64,000 nt of DNA from Bacteroidota bacterium. GTDB lineage: Bacteria; Bacteroidota; Bacteroidia; Sphingobacteriales; Sphingobacteriaceae. The translations under genes were made by a program, and so were the position numbers. Position 1 is the stretch's first letter; each line of letters begins with the position of its first letter. The DNA lies in NCBI GenBank assembly GCA_018266915.1, contig JAFDZM010000045.1, positions 1 through 64,000 of the forward strand, written 5' to 3'. Under the pieces are notes generated by a model. It was given only the letters and a program-made list of their open reading frames with translations. It searched no databases and was not told where the DNA came from. This document shows, piece by piece, positions 17,557 through 26,704 of the stretch.

Positions 17557-17637
17557 TAAAGCATAAAGCGAAAAGCTGAAGGCAGAAAGCCATATGAAAA
17601 TCAGCTTTCTGCTTTGTTCTTTAAGCTTTCAGCTTAA
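17557..17637. repeat. AAAGC-word hairpin
   Basis: The left arm 17557-17590 (TAAAGCATAAAGCGAAAAGC then TGAAGGCAGAAAGC) and right arm 17601-17637 (TCAGCTTTCTGCTTTG then TTCTTTAAGCTTTCAGCTTA) are complementary. A further run of AAAGC words at 17676-17705 lies inside the predicted start of the next gene. Confidence 0.75.
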
Positions 17638-17655
17638 AACAATATCTTAGACGTG

Positions 17656-19341
17656 ATGAATAAACTGATCTCAAGCGTAAAGCACAAAGCGCAAAGCACA
17701 AAGCGACTTTCGCGGTTGAACTTTTGCTTTTTATCTTTCGCCTTTCTCCTTTTCTTATTTTCTTGTCGCAGTAACGATCCATCTAAAGGAAAAACAGTTT
17801 TTAACATCAATCTGGATGAGGGCTTAACTTCACTCGATCCTGCATTTTGCCGCAACCAGAACACTACCTGGATGGATAACCAGCTTTTTAATGGCCTGGT
17901 TCAGGTAGATGATAGCCTGAACATTCAGCCCTGCGTTGCTAAAAGCTGGCAGGTATCAGCAGATGGGCTGACCTACACTTTTCATTTGCGCAACGATGTC
18001 TATTTTCATGACGACCCTTTATTTAAAGATGGTAAAGGACGTAAAGCAATAGCCTCAGACTTTGCATACAGCTTTGGCCGGTTGATCGACCCAAAAGTGG
18101 CTTCATCAGGGTCATGGATATTCAGCGATAAGGTGGAAAACAAACAGTCATTTAGTGCGCCAAATGACAGCACTTTCATTATCAAATTAAAACAACCCTT
18201 CCCCCCATTATTGAGCTTGCTTACCGCCCAGTATGCCGACGTTGTACCACATGAAGTGGTGGATTACTACGGTAAGGATTTCCGGAACCACCCTGTAGGC
18301 ACAGGCCCTTTTAAATTTAAATATTGGAAAGAAGGTGAAGTGATGGTGTTTCTGAAAAATGAAAAATATTGGGAAAAGGATAAAGACGGCGGCCCCATGC
18401 CGCACCTGGACGCCATCCGGGCTACATTTATAAGCGATAAGCAAACAGCCTTTATGGAGTTTGTAACGGGCAATATCGATTTCCTGAATGATATAGACGG
18501 TAGTTACCGCGATGATATTCTGACCAAATCGGGGCAAATGACACAAAAGTATAAGGGTAAGTTTACCCTTAATTCAGGGCCATATCTTAATACTATGTAC
18601 CTGGGTATGCTGGTTGACACCACACTGCCGATAGTAAAAAGTTGTCCGCTTAAAATATTGAAAATACGCCAGGCCATTAACTATGCTATTGATAAGCAAA
18701 AGATGATCAAATACCTGCGCAATAGCATGGCTACTCCGGGTAATGAGGGTTTTATTCCTGCCGGCATGCCGGGCTTTGATGCACAAAAAGTAAAAGGGTA
18801 TACCTATAATCCCGAGAAATCCCGTGAATTACTGGCCGAAGCCGGCTTTCCTAACGGCAAAAATCTGCCCGACATACTACTTAGTACCACAATTGGTTAT
18901 CGTGACCTGATTGAATACGTGCAAGGGCAATTGGACCAGGTAGGCATACACACCCGCGTGGAGATCACCCAGGGAGCCAGCCTGCGTGAACTGGTATCAA
19001 AAAACGGGGTTAACTTTTTCTACGGCTCGTGGATAGCGGATTACCCGGATGGCGAAAATTATCTCTCCGTTTTCTACTCCAAAAACAAAATACCCTGGGG
19101 CCCTAATTATACCGGCTTTAACAATAAGACATTTGACCATCTGTTTGACGAATCCTATCATGAGCCGGATAAGGCCAAACGTTATGCGCTGTATCAACAA
19201 ATGGATAATTTGGTAATGGAGCAATCACCGGTAGTGATATTATACTATGATAAACTGGTGAATTTGTACCAGAAGAACATTACAGGGTATAGTAAGAATG
19301 CGTTGAATTTGTTGGTGTTGAAAAGATTGACGAAGAAGTGA
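17656..19341 (+). CDS. Peptide/nickel-type ABC transporter substrate-binding lipoprotein (SBP_bac_5)
   Basis: About 561 residues. After a hydrophobic stretch ending LLFLFSCRSN (lipobox Cys about residue 37), the protein has the family 5 layout: TVFNINLDEGLTSLDPAF, SWQVSADGLTYTFHLRNDVYFHD, the DFAYSFGRLIDP segment, NHPVGTGPFKFKYWKEGE and INYAIDKQKMIKYLRN. It binds oligopeptides or similar solutes for an ABC importer; no permease or ATPase gene is adjacent. The ATG at 17656 is preferred over the GTG at 17653. The first 20 codons (SSVKHKAQSTKR) are made of the AAAGC word repeat of the spacer, so the true start may be a later non-ATG codon, for instance the TTG just before AACTTTTGC. Confidence 0.9.
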   Translation: MNKLISSVKHKAQSTKRLSRLNFCFLSFAFLLFLFSCRSNDPSKGKTVFNINLDEGLTSLDPAFCRNQNTTWMDNQLFNGLVQVDDSLNIQPCVAKSWQVSADGLTYTFHLRNDVYFHDDPLFKDGKGRKAIASDFAYSFGRLIDPKVASSGSWIFSDKVENKQSFSAPNDSTFIIKLKQPFPPLLSLLTAQYADVVPHEVVDYYGKDFRNHPVGTGPFKFKYWKEGEVMVFLKNEKYWEKDKDGGPMPHLDAIRATFISDKQTAFMEFVTGNIDFLNDIDGSYRDDILTKSGQMTQKYKGKFTLNSGPYLNTMYLGMLVDTTLPIVKSCPLKILKIRQAINYAIDKQKMIKYLRNSMATPGNEGFIPAGMPGFDAQKVKGYTYNPEKSRELLAEAGFPNGKNLPDILLSTTIGYRDLIEYVQGQLDQVGIHTRVEITQGASLRELVSKNGVNFFYGSWIADYPDGENYLSVFYSKNKIPWGPNYTGFNNKTFDHLFDESYHEPDKAKRYALYQQMDNLVMEQSPVVILYYDKLVNLYQKNITGYSKNALNLLVLKRLTKK

Positions 19342-19417
19342 GTAAATAACGCGCACCCATTTTGCGAATTTTTTTAGTAAAATGTATATTGCTCAAAATT
19401 TAGGGCCCATATAAACA

Positions 19418-20278
19418 ATGTCTAAAGTATTAGAATTACCTGAAGTTGAAATAAGAGAAAGGAACTGGTCCGACTCTTTAATATTACAAGGGGACACAAG
19501 AAGTATCATTAATGAATTACCAAATGACTTTTATTCATCATGTATTACAAGTCCTCCTTATTGGGGTAAGAGGGATTACGGCTACGATGAGCAAATTGGT
19601 GCCGAAGAAAATCTATCTGAATATATTGAGCACTTAGTAAACATTTTTCGAGGTGTAAGAGAAAAACTAAAGGAAGACGGTACTTTTTGGTTAAATATTG
19701 GCGACTCTTATACCAGTGGAAATAGGACTTGGAGAGCAGAAGACAAAAAGAATCCTGCCCGAGAAATGTCATATCGACCACGAACACCTCAGGGTTTAAA
19801 ACCAAAGGACTTAATAGGCATTCCCTGGCGTTTGGCATTTGCATTACAGGCCGACGGATGGTATTTAAGATCTGATATAATTTGGTATAAACCTAATTGT
19901 CAGCCAGAATCTGTTAAAGACCGCCCTACCCAATCACATGAGTATATCTTTCTATTTTCTAAATCAGAAGATTATTATTATGATTATGAAAATGCAAAAG
20001 AACCGGCTGCTGAAAAAGGGAAAACTCGCAATAAAAGAAGCGTATGGCAGGTAAATACTGAACCGTTACCAGAAGCCCATTTTGCAACATTTCCTGAGGA
20101 ATTGATTAAGCCAATTATCATGGCGTCATCAAAAGAGAATGATTTAGTTTTGGATCCATTTTTTGGTTCCGGAACGGTAGGAGTTGTTTGCAATAAATTA
20201 AATAGAAAGTTCCATGGAATCGAACTTAAACAAGATTATATAGATATTGCAGAGAGGAGATTAAAAAATGTCCGATAA
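19418..20278 (+). CDS. Type II DNA methyltransferase, beta class, probably N4-cytosine
   Basis: 286 residues. The catalytic motif IV is SPPYWG (Ser45-Pro-Pro-Tyr-Trp) and precedes the SAM-binding motif I DPFFGSGTVG (about 246-255), giving the beta-class order. SPPY(W) rather than DPPY is typical of N4-cytosine enzymes such as M.Cfr9I and its relatives. It modifies the host recognition site to protect it from the downstream nuclease. The nuclease gene starts 11 bases before this gene ends. Base composition is visibly more AT-rich than the flanking genes, suggesting transfer. No C-protein gene is seen. Confidence 0.92.
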   Translation: MSKVLELPEVEIRERNWSDSLILQGDTRSIINELPNDFYSSCITSPPYWGKRDYGYDEQIGAEENLSEYIEHLVNIFRGVREKLKEDGTFWLNIGDSYTSGNRTWRAEDKKNPAREMSYRPRTPQGLKPKDLIGIPWRLAFALQADGWYLRSDIIWYKPNCQPESVKDRPTQSHEYIFLFSKSEDYYYDYENAKEPAAEKGKTRNKRSVWQVNTEPLPEAHFATFPEELIKPIIMASSKENDLVLDPFFGSGTVGVVCNKLNRKFHGIELKQDYIDIAERRLKNVR

Positions 20279-21233
20279 GGTTAATTACCCAATTTTATCT
20301 GCAGATTTACAAGTTGGATTTCATTATCGGCTAAAAACCATTAAAGATTTATATTTCCATGAAGCATTAAGTAAAACGGTTAAGGCTGTCAAAATAGCAG
20401 ATATAGATAAGGAGCTAAATCAATTTGTATCGGAAAACGCTCTTCAAAAATTAGCTTTATTTTCTTTGCGCGGGGAAGCCATTTTCCCGATACCATTGTT
20501 GCTTGGTGAAAACCCATTCCTGATAGGTTACTATCGCTTATTGTTAGGTTTCTCGCAAAAAGAATTCTATTCAAAGGGGCCTTTTGGCATTTTTAAGTCG
20601 ATGGAAGAGAAAGGGAAATTATCAAAAACAGCAAATAGCAATTTAACGATATTATGTGCAAGCCTTATCCAAACGGCAGAATCACTTGTATCGCAAATAG
20701 AAGATTTTAGCATTTCAACTTTAACCGAACTTCAACTTTTAACTGTAGGCCCGCAATTTAGAGGCTCAATGAATAATAAGTACGGTCAAATCGCTACTCA
20801 AAAAACGTTCAGTCTCATAAAAGAATTAGTAAAGAATTATGTTTTAACATCCACACCTACCAGCATAGAGATTAAAAATAATTCTGGAAGAATTGTTTCA
20901 ATACAGTTTTCTCCCGATCCCGATATTGAAATTATTGAGAAGCTAACCACAGGCACAAGAGGCCTCATATCGATAGAAATTAAAGGTGGGAAAGACATCT
21001 CAAACATTCACAATCGAATTGGGGAAGCAGAAAAAAGTCACCAAAAAGCCCGCAATAGAGGATATTTCGAATTTATGACTATAATTAGTGTAGACTTTGA
21101 ATATTCATTTTTAAAATCCGAATCACCAACTACAAACCACTTTTTTCATCTTGACAGAATAGGTGATAAGATGACTAGCGAGTACGAAAGATTTAAGGAC
21201 ATACTTTCATCAATACTTGGCATAAATATATAA
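20268..21233 (+). CDS. Type II restriction endonuclease, XcyI-like (PD-(D/E)xK)
   Basis: 321 residues. A PD...(D/E)xK nuclease core is visible: Pro218-Asp219 in SPDPDIEI and Glu237-Ile-Lys239 in LISIEIKGG, 17 residues apart. The opening (LQVGFHYRLKTIKDLYFHEAL) and overall length fit, to my recollection, the XcyI family, whose members cut CCCGGG. The N4-cytosine-type partner methyltransferase agrees with that. Specificity is therefore a reasoned guess. Coupling to the methyltransferase by an 11-base overlap would delay nuclease synthesis until the protective enzyme is made. AT-rich like its partner. Confidence 0.8.
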   Translation: MSDKVNYPILSADLQVGFHYRLKTIKDLYFHEALSKTVKAVKIADIDKELNQFVSENALQKLALFSLRGEAIFPIPLLLGENPFLIGYYRLLLGFSQKEFYSKGPFGIFKSMEEKGKLSKTANSNLTILCASLIQTAESLVSQIEDFSISTLTELQLLTVGPQFRGSMNNKYGQIATQKTFSLIKELVKNYVLTSTPTSIEIKNNSGRIVSIQFSPDPDIEIIEKLTTGTRGLISIEIKGGKDISNIHNRIGEAEKSHQKARNRGYFEFMTIISVDFEYSFLKSESPTTNHFFHLDRIGDKMTSEYERFKDILSSILGINI

Positions 21234-21260
21234 ATGGAATATAATCTGAATTAGATTAAC

Positions 21261-21863
21261 TTATTCTCCTGTCGTCGAAGCAACTTCTAAAGGAGCATTT
21301 GTAAGGCTCTTAAATCGTTTAGCCATTCGGACTTTTGTTTCTTTATCCAGGCTTTTGTCTTTAAACATCGTCAGCCACATTCTTCCCTGCTGGCTCCCAA
21401 AAAACATTTTCAATTGATTTTTGAACTTTACACGCTCATAATACAGGTATCCCCAACCACCATCGGGCAGGGCATCACAGCTGTAGGAGTTCCAGTCCTC
21501 GCCGGTTACGGTATGCCATGGAATTACGATAATATCATTTAACAGGGCGAAAGCAACATCACCTACTCTTAAATTATGGGCTGCACAGGGTACGCGTATG
21601 TTGGCTTCCGTGCTGTCGCTGATCATGTCGATCAGGTACGGGATAGCCGCTGTGTCCAATGCTAATACTTCATGATAGGCAGGGTTCTCTTTCCTGTATC
21701 GGGCATTGATACGTTCTTCTTTTTGCCATTGGCCGGAGCCAAATTGCCCATAAGGCAAATATTTTATGTGCCGTACATCCCGCTCCACAATTTCCTTAAC
21801 CTGGCTAAAACTTGCAGTACTGCTCAAAACGAGCAAAATGAGTAATAAAATCCGGTTAAACAT
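21261..21863 (-). CDS. Hypothetical secreted protein
   Basis: 200 residues with a signal peptide (MFNRILLLILLVLSSTASFSQ). The mature region contains YHEVLALDTAAIPYLIDMISDS and IRVPCAAHNLRVGDVAFALLND, which look like a small helical-repeat (HEAT-like) segment, then a Trp/Tyr-rich SCDALPDGGWGYLYYERVKF. I do not recognise a defined family. It is convergent with the restriction endonuclease gene, 27 bases between stops, so it marks the right border of the possibly acquired restriction-modification block. Confidence 0.75.
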   Translation of the reverse strand: MFNRILLLILLVLSSTASFSQVKEIVERDVRHIKYLPYGQFGSGQWQKEERINARYRKENPAYHEVLALDTAAIPYLIDMISDSTEANIRVPCAAHNLRVGDVAFALLNDIIVIPWHTVTGEDWNSYSCDALPDGGWGYLYYERVKFKNQLKMFFGSQQGRMWLTMFKDKSLDKETKVRMAKRFKSLTNAPLEVASTTGE

Positions 21864-22188
21864 ATTAATAAGGTTGACGCATAAATATAGTAAAGAATAA
21901 TCTGAATTTCACAATAGTTTAAGGAATTTTTTTATCGGAAATTTCATAATTACAGGTTAAGGTTTAATAAGTTATAAGCACTATCTAAAGTTCATTTTTC
22001 GTCAATATTTTTATTGATTTAACCCACTGTTTATGTGTGTTTTAACACTTAAATCGGGCGAAAATATTTGATGTTTACAGACTGTTTAGAGCAATAAAAA
22101 TAACTGCCCCTTAATACCCTCATATAGCCCCTAAAAACAAAAAAAGCCCTCCGAAATGGAAGGCCTAAGTTGTGTTTTGAGAAAAAAT
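21864..22188. other. 325-base AT-rich spacer without a gene
   Basis: No reading frame with credible coding character was seen on either strand. The right end holds the terminator of the following minus-strand gene. The left end should contain the promoter of the secreted protein at 21261-21863, but I could not place a convincing TAnnTTTG box. Confidence 0.6.
22137..22166 (-). terminator. Rho-independent terminator
   Basis: On the minus strand, GGCCTTCC-ATTTC-GGAGGGC is followed by a T-run (the A-run at 22137-22145). It sits 23 bases after the stop codon of the small lipoprotein gene. Confidence 0.8.
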
Positions 22189-22515
22189 TTACTGCTTTTC
22201 GTATTTCAGTGCATCGGCATTCACAATATCTGATGCAGACTTCGCGCCATTATTAACTGTATTTCCGGTTATCACAATTGCATCGGCACCAATCGTTTTA
22301 GCATAAGCTATAAGCTTTGATTTAATACTATCTTGTTTCATGACGTTGGGTATTGTTAAATGGCCGATCACTCTGTAAGGCTGTTTAACATCATGAGCCG
22401 AATAAAACAGGTCAACTGAGTTTGTTGGCGGCAACTTGTCGCCAAAATAAGATGGCTGTAATGCTGCGCAAGCGGTAAGCAATGCGATACTGATGAAAAG
22501 CAATAGGTTCTTCAT
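22189..22515 (-). CDS. Small predicted lipoprotein
   Basis: 108 residues. The signal MKNLLLFISIALLTACAALQ has lipobox LTAC with Cys16. The mature domain includes YRVIGHLTIPN and IAYAKTIGADAIVITGNTV, a pattern seen in small bacterial lipoproteins resembling the YbjQ/RcsF-like 'GADAIV' fold, but I do not assign a family firmly. It is monocistronic, between its own terminator and that of aconitase. Periplasmic, membrane-anchored; function unknown. Confidence 0.8.
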   Translation of the reverse strand: MKNLLLFISIALLTACAALQPSYFGDKLPPTNSVDLFYSAHDVKQPYRVIGHLTIPNVMKQDSIKSKLIAYAKTIGADAIVITGNTVNNGAKSASDIVNADALKYEKQ

Positions 22516-22611
22516 GGCTGAATGTTTTTATAAAGCTATGATTGCCTTATAATCAGAAGGTTTAGTGAATAATAAGTAATAATATTATTACGATGTCAGA
22601 ACCTTGATTCG

Positions 22612-22670
22612 CATGATTTTGCAGCTTATGAAAAAAAACACAACAATCCTTTAATCATGCAAATCATGGT
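22612..22670. repeat. AATC-word inverted repeat
   Basis: GCATGATTTTGCAG at the left pairs imperfectly with ATGCAAATCATGG at the right. The right part contains AATCCTTTAATCATGC, the same words as the stem-loop at 13941-14009. Confidence 0.55.
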
Positions 22671-22676
22671 TCAGAC

Positions 22677-22708
22677 AAAAAAAGCCTCTCCCATTAGGGA
22701 AAGGCTTT
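22677..22708 (-). terminator. Rho-independent terminator of aconitase
   Basis: On the minus strand, AAAGCCTTTCCC-TAAT-GGGAGAGGCTTT is followed by a T-run. It lies 25 bases after the aconitase stop. Confidence 0.85.
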
Positions 22709-22733
22709 ACGCTTTTTGCTTTATACTTTCGGC

Positions 22734-25001
22734 TTAGTTAGCCATTTGCTTACGGATGATATTCAATGCACCACCTGCTTTGAACCATTCTATTTGCTGC
22801 GCATTATAGGTATGGTTTACAGCAAACGAATCAGTAGAGCCATCTTTGTGATGCAGCACCACGGTTAATTGCTTGCCCGGAGCAAAGCTGGTTAATCCCT
22901 GGATATCGATAGTATCGTCTTCCTGTACCTTATCATAATCAGCAGGATCAGCAAAGGTGATACCCAGCATGCCTTGTTTCTTCAGGTTGGTTTCGTGGAT
23001 ACGTGCAAATGATTTTACCAATATGGCACGTACACCTAAGTGACGTGGTTCCATAGCAGCATGCTCACGCGATGAGCCTTCGCCATAGTTTTCGTCACCT
23101 ACAACGATTGTACCGATGCCATGCGCCTTATAATCGCGCTGGGTAGCAGGTACCGGGCCGTATTCGCCTGTCAGTTCGTTTTTAACGCTATCAGCCAAAC
23201 CATTAAAGTAGTTGATCGCGCCGATCAGCATGTTGTTGGAAATGTTATCCAAATGCCCACGGAACTTTAACCATGGACCAGCCATTGAAATGTGGTCGGT
23301 AGTACATTTACCTTTTGCTTTGATCAGGAGTTTCAAACCGTGCAGATCAGTGCCTTCCCAGGCAGCAAATGGATCAAGCAATTGCAGGCGTGATGATTTA
23401 GGATCAACCTTCACTTCTACCTTGCTGCCGTCTTCAGCCGGTGCCTGGTAACCTGCATCTTCTACTGCATAGCCTTTTATTGGCATTTCGATACCTTGTG
23501 GTTCGTCCAGTTTTACCTGCTGACCATTTTCGTTGGTCAGTGTATCGGTAATCGGGTTAAAAGTTAAATCACCTGCAATAGCAAACGCAGTAACAATCTC
23601 TGGCGATGCCACGAAAGCGTGGGTATTAGGGTTACCATCCTGGCGTTTAGCGAAGTTACGGTTAAACGATGTGATGATAGAGTTTTTGCGCGTCGGATCG
23701 TCTGTATGACGCGCCCATTGGCCGATACAAGGTCCGCAGGCATTAGCTAAAACCACACCACCCATTTCGGCAAAAGTACCTAAGTAGCCATCGCGGTCAA
23801 CGGTATAACGTACTTGTTCCGATCCCGGGGTGATGGTGAATTCAGCTTTTGTTTTCAGGTGCTTGTCAACAGCCTGTTGAGCGATAGACGCTGCACGGGT
23901 GATATCCTCGTAAGATGAATTGGTACATGAACCGATCAAACCAACCTCTAAAGTAGCAGGCCAGTTGTTTTCCTTCACGGCAGCAGCAAATTTTGAAATA
24001 GGCCATGCCAGGTCTGGCGTGAACGGACCGTTTACGTGTGGTTCCAGTTCGCTCAGGTTGATCTCGATCACCTGGTCAAAATATTGCTCCGGGTTTGCGT
24101 AAACCTCTGCATCGCCGGTTAAGTGTTCTTTTATAGTATCTGCCAAAGCAGCAATTTCCTCGCGTTTTGTTCCTTTCAGATAGATGGCAGCTTTTTCGTC
24201 ATAACCAAATACTGAAGTAGTAGCGCCAATTTCGGCACCCATGTTACAGATAGTACCTTTACCGGTTGCAGACAGCGAACGTGCACCCTCGCCAAAGTAT
24301 TCAACTATAGCGCCTGTTCCACCTTTTACAGTAAGGATACCGGCCACTTTCAGGATCACGTCTTTAGCTGAGGTCCAGCCTGATAATTTGCCAGTTAGTT
24401 TCACGCCGATCAGCTTAGGGAATTTTAGCTCCCATGGTAATCCCGCCATTACGTCGCAGGCATCAGCGCCACCCACACCAATAGCGATCATACCCAAACC
24501 ACCTGCATTAGGCGTGTGCGAATCGGTACCGATCATCATACCACCCGGGAAAGCGTAGTTTTCTAATACTACCTGGTGAATAATTCCTGCACCCGGTTTC
24601 CAGAACCCGATACCATATTTATCAGATACCGATGCCAGGAAATCGTATACTTCTTTGTTGGTATCTTTTGCTGTATTTAAGTCGACCTCGGCACCTATTT
24701 TAGCCTGGATCAAGTGATCACAATGCACGGTAGACGGGACAGCAACTTTAGGGCGGCCAGCCTGCATAAATTGCAGCAGGGCCATTTGTGCGGTAGCATC
24801 CTGCATCGCCACGCGGTCAGGTGCAAAGTCAACATAATCCACTCCACGGGCAAAAGCTTTATGAGCATCGCCTTCAGATAAGTGGGCATATAAAATTTTT
24901 TCAGTCAGGGTAAGCGGTTTACCGGTCGCTTTACGAGCAGCAGCCACACGGGTGCTGTAGCGATCATAAACCTTTTTGATCATATCTAAATCAAAAGCCA
25001 T
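22734..25001 (-). CDS. acn: Aconitate hydratase
   Basis: 755 residues, the shorter mitochondrial-type aconitase usual in Bacteroidota. The [4Fe-4S] ligands are visible as the Cys in GSCTNSS (about 358) and the two Cys in [10 protein letters not shown] (about 424/427). Substrate-binding [15 protein letters not shown] (about 650) belongs to the swivelling domain 4. It interconverts citrate and isocitrate in the TCA cycle, in the cytoplasm. It is monocistronic with its own terminator. No convincing promoter box was located in the 200-base upstream spacer, which carries GTGATCAGTTAACC words. Confidence 0.97.
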   Translation of the reverse strand: MAFDLDMIKKVYDRYSTRVAAARKATGKPLTLTEKILYAHLSEGDAHKAFARGVDYVDFAPDRVAMQDATAQMALLQFMQAGRPKVAVPSTVHCDHLIQAKIGAEVDLNTAKDTNKEVYDFLASVSDKYGIGFWKPGAGIIHQVVLENYAFPGGMMIGTDSHTPNAGGLGMIAIGVGGADACDVMAGLPWELKFPKLIGVKLTGKLSGWTSAKDVILKVAGILTVKGGTGAIVEYFGEGARSLSATGKGTICNMGAEIGATTSVFGYDEKAAIYLKGTKREEIAALADTIKEHLTGDAEVYANPEQYFDQVIEINLSELEPHVNGPFTPDLAWPISKFAAAVKENNWPATLEVGLIGSCTNSSYEDITRAASIAQQAVDKHLKTKAEFTITPGSEQVRYTVDRDGYLGTFAEMGGVVLANACGPCIGQWARHTDDPTRKNSIITSFNRNFAKRQDGNPNTHAFVASPEIVTAFAIAGDLTFNPITDTLTNENGQQVKLDEPQGIEMPIKGYAVEDAGYQAPAEDGSKVEVKVDPKSSRLQLLDPFAAWEGTDLHGLKLLIKAKGKCTTDHISMAGPWLKFRGHLDNISNNMLIGAINYFNGLADSVKNELTGEYGPVPATQRDYKAHGIGTIVVGDENYGEGSSREHAAMEPRHLGVRAILVKSFARIHETNLKKQGMLGITFADPADYDKVQEDDTIDIQGLTSFAPGKQLTVVLHHKDGSTDSFAVNHTYNAQQIEWFKAGGALNIIRKQMAN

Positions 25002-25154
25002 GGTATTGATTTTTGGGTAAAATAAACGAATTCGGTATAAGCTGACCTACTATATTCAGTCGAGCAGCGAATTTATAAAAATTGCAGCTAAATGGTGTCA
25101 GTATTTTGTTTAAATGTAATTTGGAGATGTTCTAAATTAGTGAGTGGTTAATCC

Positions 25155-25182
25155 GTGATCAGTTAACCGGTGATCAGTTTAA
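25155..25182. repeat. GTGATCAGTTAACC word repeat
   Basis: GTGATCAGTTAACC is followed by GGTGATCAGTTTA. The same word occurs at 28906-28925 in the spacer after the TolC gene, in the same orientation. Confidence 0.6.
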
Positions 25183-25201
25183 AGATTTACTAAATAAAAT
25201 A

Positions 25202-25597
25202 CTAGACCTGGTTGAACGGATCTAATAATTCAAGGGACATAACTTTTTTAAAATCTGATGTATTTCGACTGATCAATATCAATTCATTTACTAATGCAGT
25301 AGCAGCAATTACAGCATCAGGGAGTTTTAATCTGGATTGTTTTCTAATTTCGACAGTTTTTAATTTAGTATCCTGCTTCAACCCGAAAACAACACAATCA
25401 GCTATAAAGCTTTGTAAGATTGCAAGGTCACTTTCAGTAGCGGTTTTCCAGCAGAGCAATTCGATCTCTGTAATAACGGATATTGCAGGCTGAAATTCAT
25501 TGATAATATTATCAATTAGCTTCTCCTGACCTTCATTAAAATGTTTTTGCAGATAGTAAATAACGGTATTGGTGTCCCAAAGATATTTTATTCCCAT
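25202..25597 (-). CDS. PIN-domain (VapC-type) toxin
   Basis: 131 residues forming a PIN domain: the first acidic residue in LWDTNTVIYYL (Asp8), a Glu in SVITEIELL (about 41), and Asp in LPDAVIAATAL (about 94). Such proteins are Mg2+-dependent RNases that cut tRNA or rRNA when released from their antitoxin. It is downstream of and overlaps (10 bases) its antitoxin gene. It is the nearest gene upstream of the aconitase start, but in a separate transcription unit by appearance. Confidence 0.88.
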   Translation of the reverse strand: MGIKYLWDTNTVIYYLQKHFNEGQEKLIDNIINEFQPAISVITEIELLCWKTATESDLAILQSFIADCVVFGLKQDTKLKTVEIRKQSRLKLPDAVIAATALVNELILISRNTSDFKKVMSLELLDPFNQV

Positions 25598-25797
25598 TCG
25601 TTTCGCAGATCGTTTAGTTGTTGATTAACTGCGTCGCGGGTTTGTTTAGACATTGCGCCTTTATATTTTTCGGACAGTTTTGAAGATGTATTTGCGGTTT
25701 CATCTGAACTATGTAAACGGATTACATTTAAAGCTTCCAGATCTTTTAAAAGATTTAGTGCTTCATCATTCAATATATCTACCGTTACAGTTCTCAT
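25588..25797 (-). CDS. Antitoxin of the PIN toxin
   Basis: 69 residues, beginning MRTVTVDILNDEALNLLKDLE, with a C-terminal charged region (KYKGAMSKQTRDAVNQQLNDLRNEWE) likely to wrap the toxin. Small proteins of this shape are widespread beside VapC-like toxins in Bacteroidota. No canonical AbrB, RHH or Phd motif is clear, so the DNA-binding class is left open. It overlaps the toxin start by 10 bases. The 225 bases upstream are shared divergently with the GIN-like gene and contain phased GTAC motifs. Confidence 0.8.
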   Translation of the reverse strand: MRTVTVDILNDEALNLLKDLEALNVIRLHSSDETANTSSKLSEKYKGAMSKQTRDAVNQQLNDLRNEWE

Positions 25798-25876
25798 AAT
25801 CAGAATCTTTATGTAAAGATACGTAATAAATAACTTTCCTACGAAACACTTAATCTCTAAAAAACCGTCCGCTTGC

Positions 25877-25901
25877 GTACGAAAACTGTACGATAGCGTA
25901 C
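25877..25901 (+). promoter_or_regulatory. Three GTAC motifs spaced by about one helical turn
   Basis: GTAC occurs at 25877, 25888 and 25898 within CGTACG, TGTACG and CGTACA contexts, so all lie on one DNA face. The site sits between the divergent antitoxin gene and the GIN-like gene and resembles an array of operator half-sites. The binding protein is unknown. Confidence 0.45.
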
Positions 25902-26022
25902 ATCTTGAAATTTATTAAAATTTTATTTTATTGATAATCAGATGGTTATTTAATGGGCATCTATTTTGGCATACCCATGTCAAAAAAGAACAACAATTAG
26001 TACAACATTAAATGTCAATAAA

Positions 26023-26625
26023 ATGAAGAAGTCAATTTTAACCCTCGCAATAGCAATAGTAACTGTACTGGGCGTAAGCCAGTCAGCATTTGCCGGTAAC
26101 AAAGAACGCGAAGCCGTTACCGTTCTGTCCGAGATCAGCAACATCAATAAGATAGAAGTATATGGAAACGTGGAGCTTTATCTATCAGATGGTACAACCG
26201 ACCAGGTAAAAGTTTACAACAAGTATTATTCAGAAAATGCTTTGGTACAAAACAAAAACGGCGTACTGACAATCTCATCTTACAAAACCGAAAAGCTGGT
26301 AGTTTGGGTTACTGTAAACAACCTGTTCAACCTGTCAGTTTATGACAATGCAGAAGTAAAATCTTTTGGTAAGCTTTCAGCACTTGAGCTTAGCGTAAAC
26401 CTGTACAACAATGCATCAGCAAAACTAAACATGGATGCTTATGCTGTAAATGTTAAAGTAAACGATCATGCTAAAGCTGATTTAGAAGGCACTACTGCTG
26501 AAGCTGATCTGAATTGCGATTATTCAGCTTTCCTGAACATCAGCAATCTGAGCAGCGAACATATGGTTAAGAAAGTAGTTGCTGAGCCTTACACCGGCGA
26601 AAGCAATGCAACAGTAGTATTATAA
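26023..26625 (+). CDS. Secreted GIN-domain (DUF2807-like) protein
   Basis: 200 residues from the ATG at 26023, which gives a clean signal peptide (MKKSILTLAIAIVTVLGVSQSAFA). The mature part has the repetitive beta-helix of head-GIN domains: INKIEVYGNVELYLSDG, ITVNNLFNLSVYDNAEVKSFG (in pieces), LSVNLYNNASAKLN and VNVKVNDHAKADLEGT. The family is common at the Bacteroidota surface and its role is not established. A rho-independent terminator follows at 26649. It is monocistronic. The upstream in-frame start at 25966 would put a non-signal extension ahead of the signal peptide. Confidence 0.85.
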   Translation: MKKSILTLAIAIVTVLGVSQSAFAGNKEREAVTVLSEISNINKIEVYGNVELYLSDGTTDQVKVYNKYYSENALVQNKNGVLTISSYKTEKLVVWVTVNNLFNLSVYDNAEVKSFGKLSALELSVNLYNNASAKLNMDAYAVNVKVNDHAKADLEGTTAEADLNCDYSAFLNISNLSSEHMVKKVVAEPYTGESNATVVL

Positions 26626-26648
26626 TTTATTTATTCTCAATAAGGCTG

Positions 26649-26685
26649 AGGCTTTAGTCAATCACACGGCTAAAGCCTTTTTTAT
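26649..26685 (+). terminator. Rho-independent terminator
   Basis: AGGCTTTAG and CTAAAGCCT form a nine-base stem with a 12-base loop, followed by a T-run. It ends the GIN-like gene. Confidence 0.85.
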
Positions 26686-26704
26686 TTTAGTAATGTCAAC
26701 TCCG

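Noticed and set aside
19341..21261. Defence island beyond the restriction-modification pair
   Set aside because: Only the methyltransferase and nuclease are present; the flanking genes (peptide-binding lipoprotein, secreted hypothetical) have no defence features.
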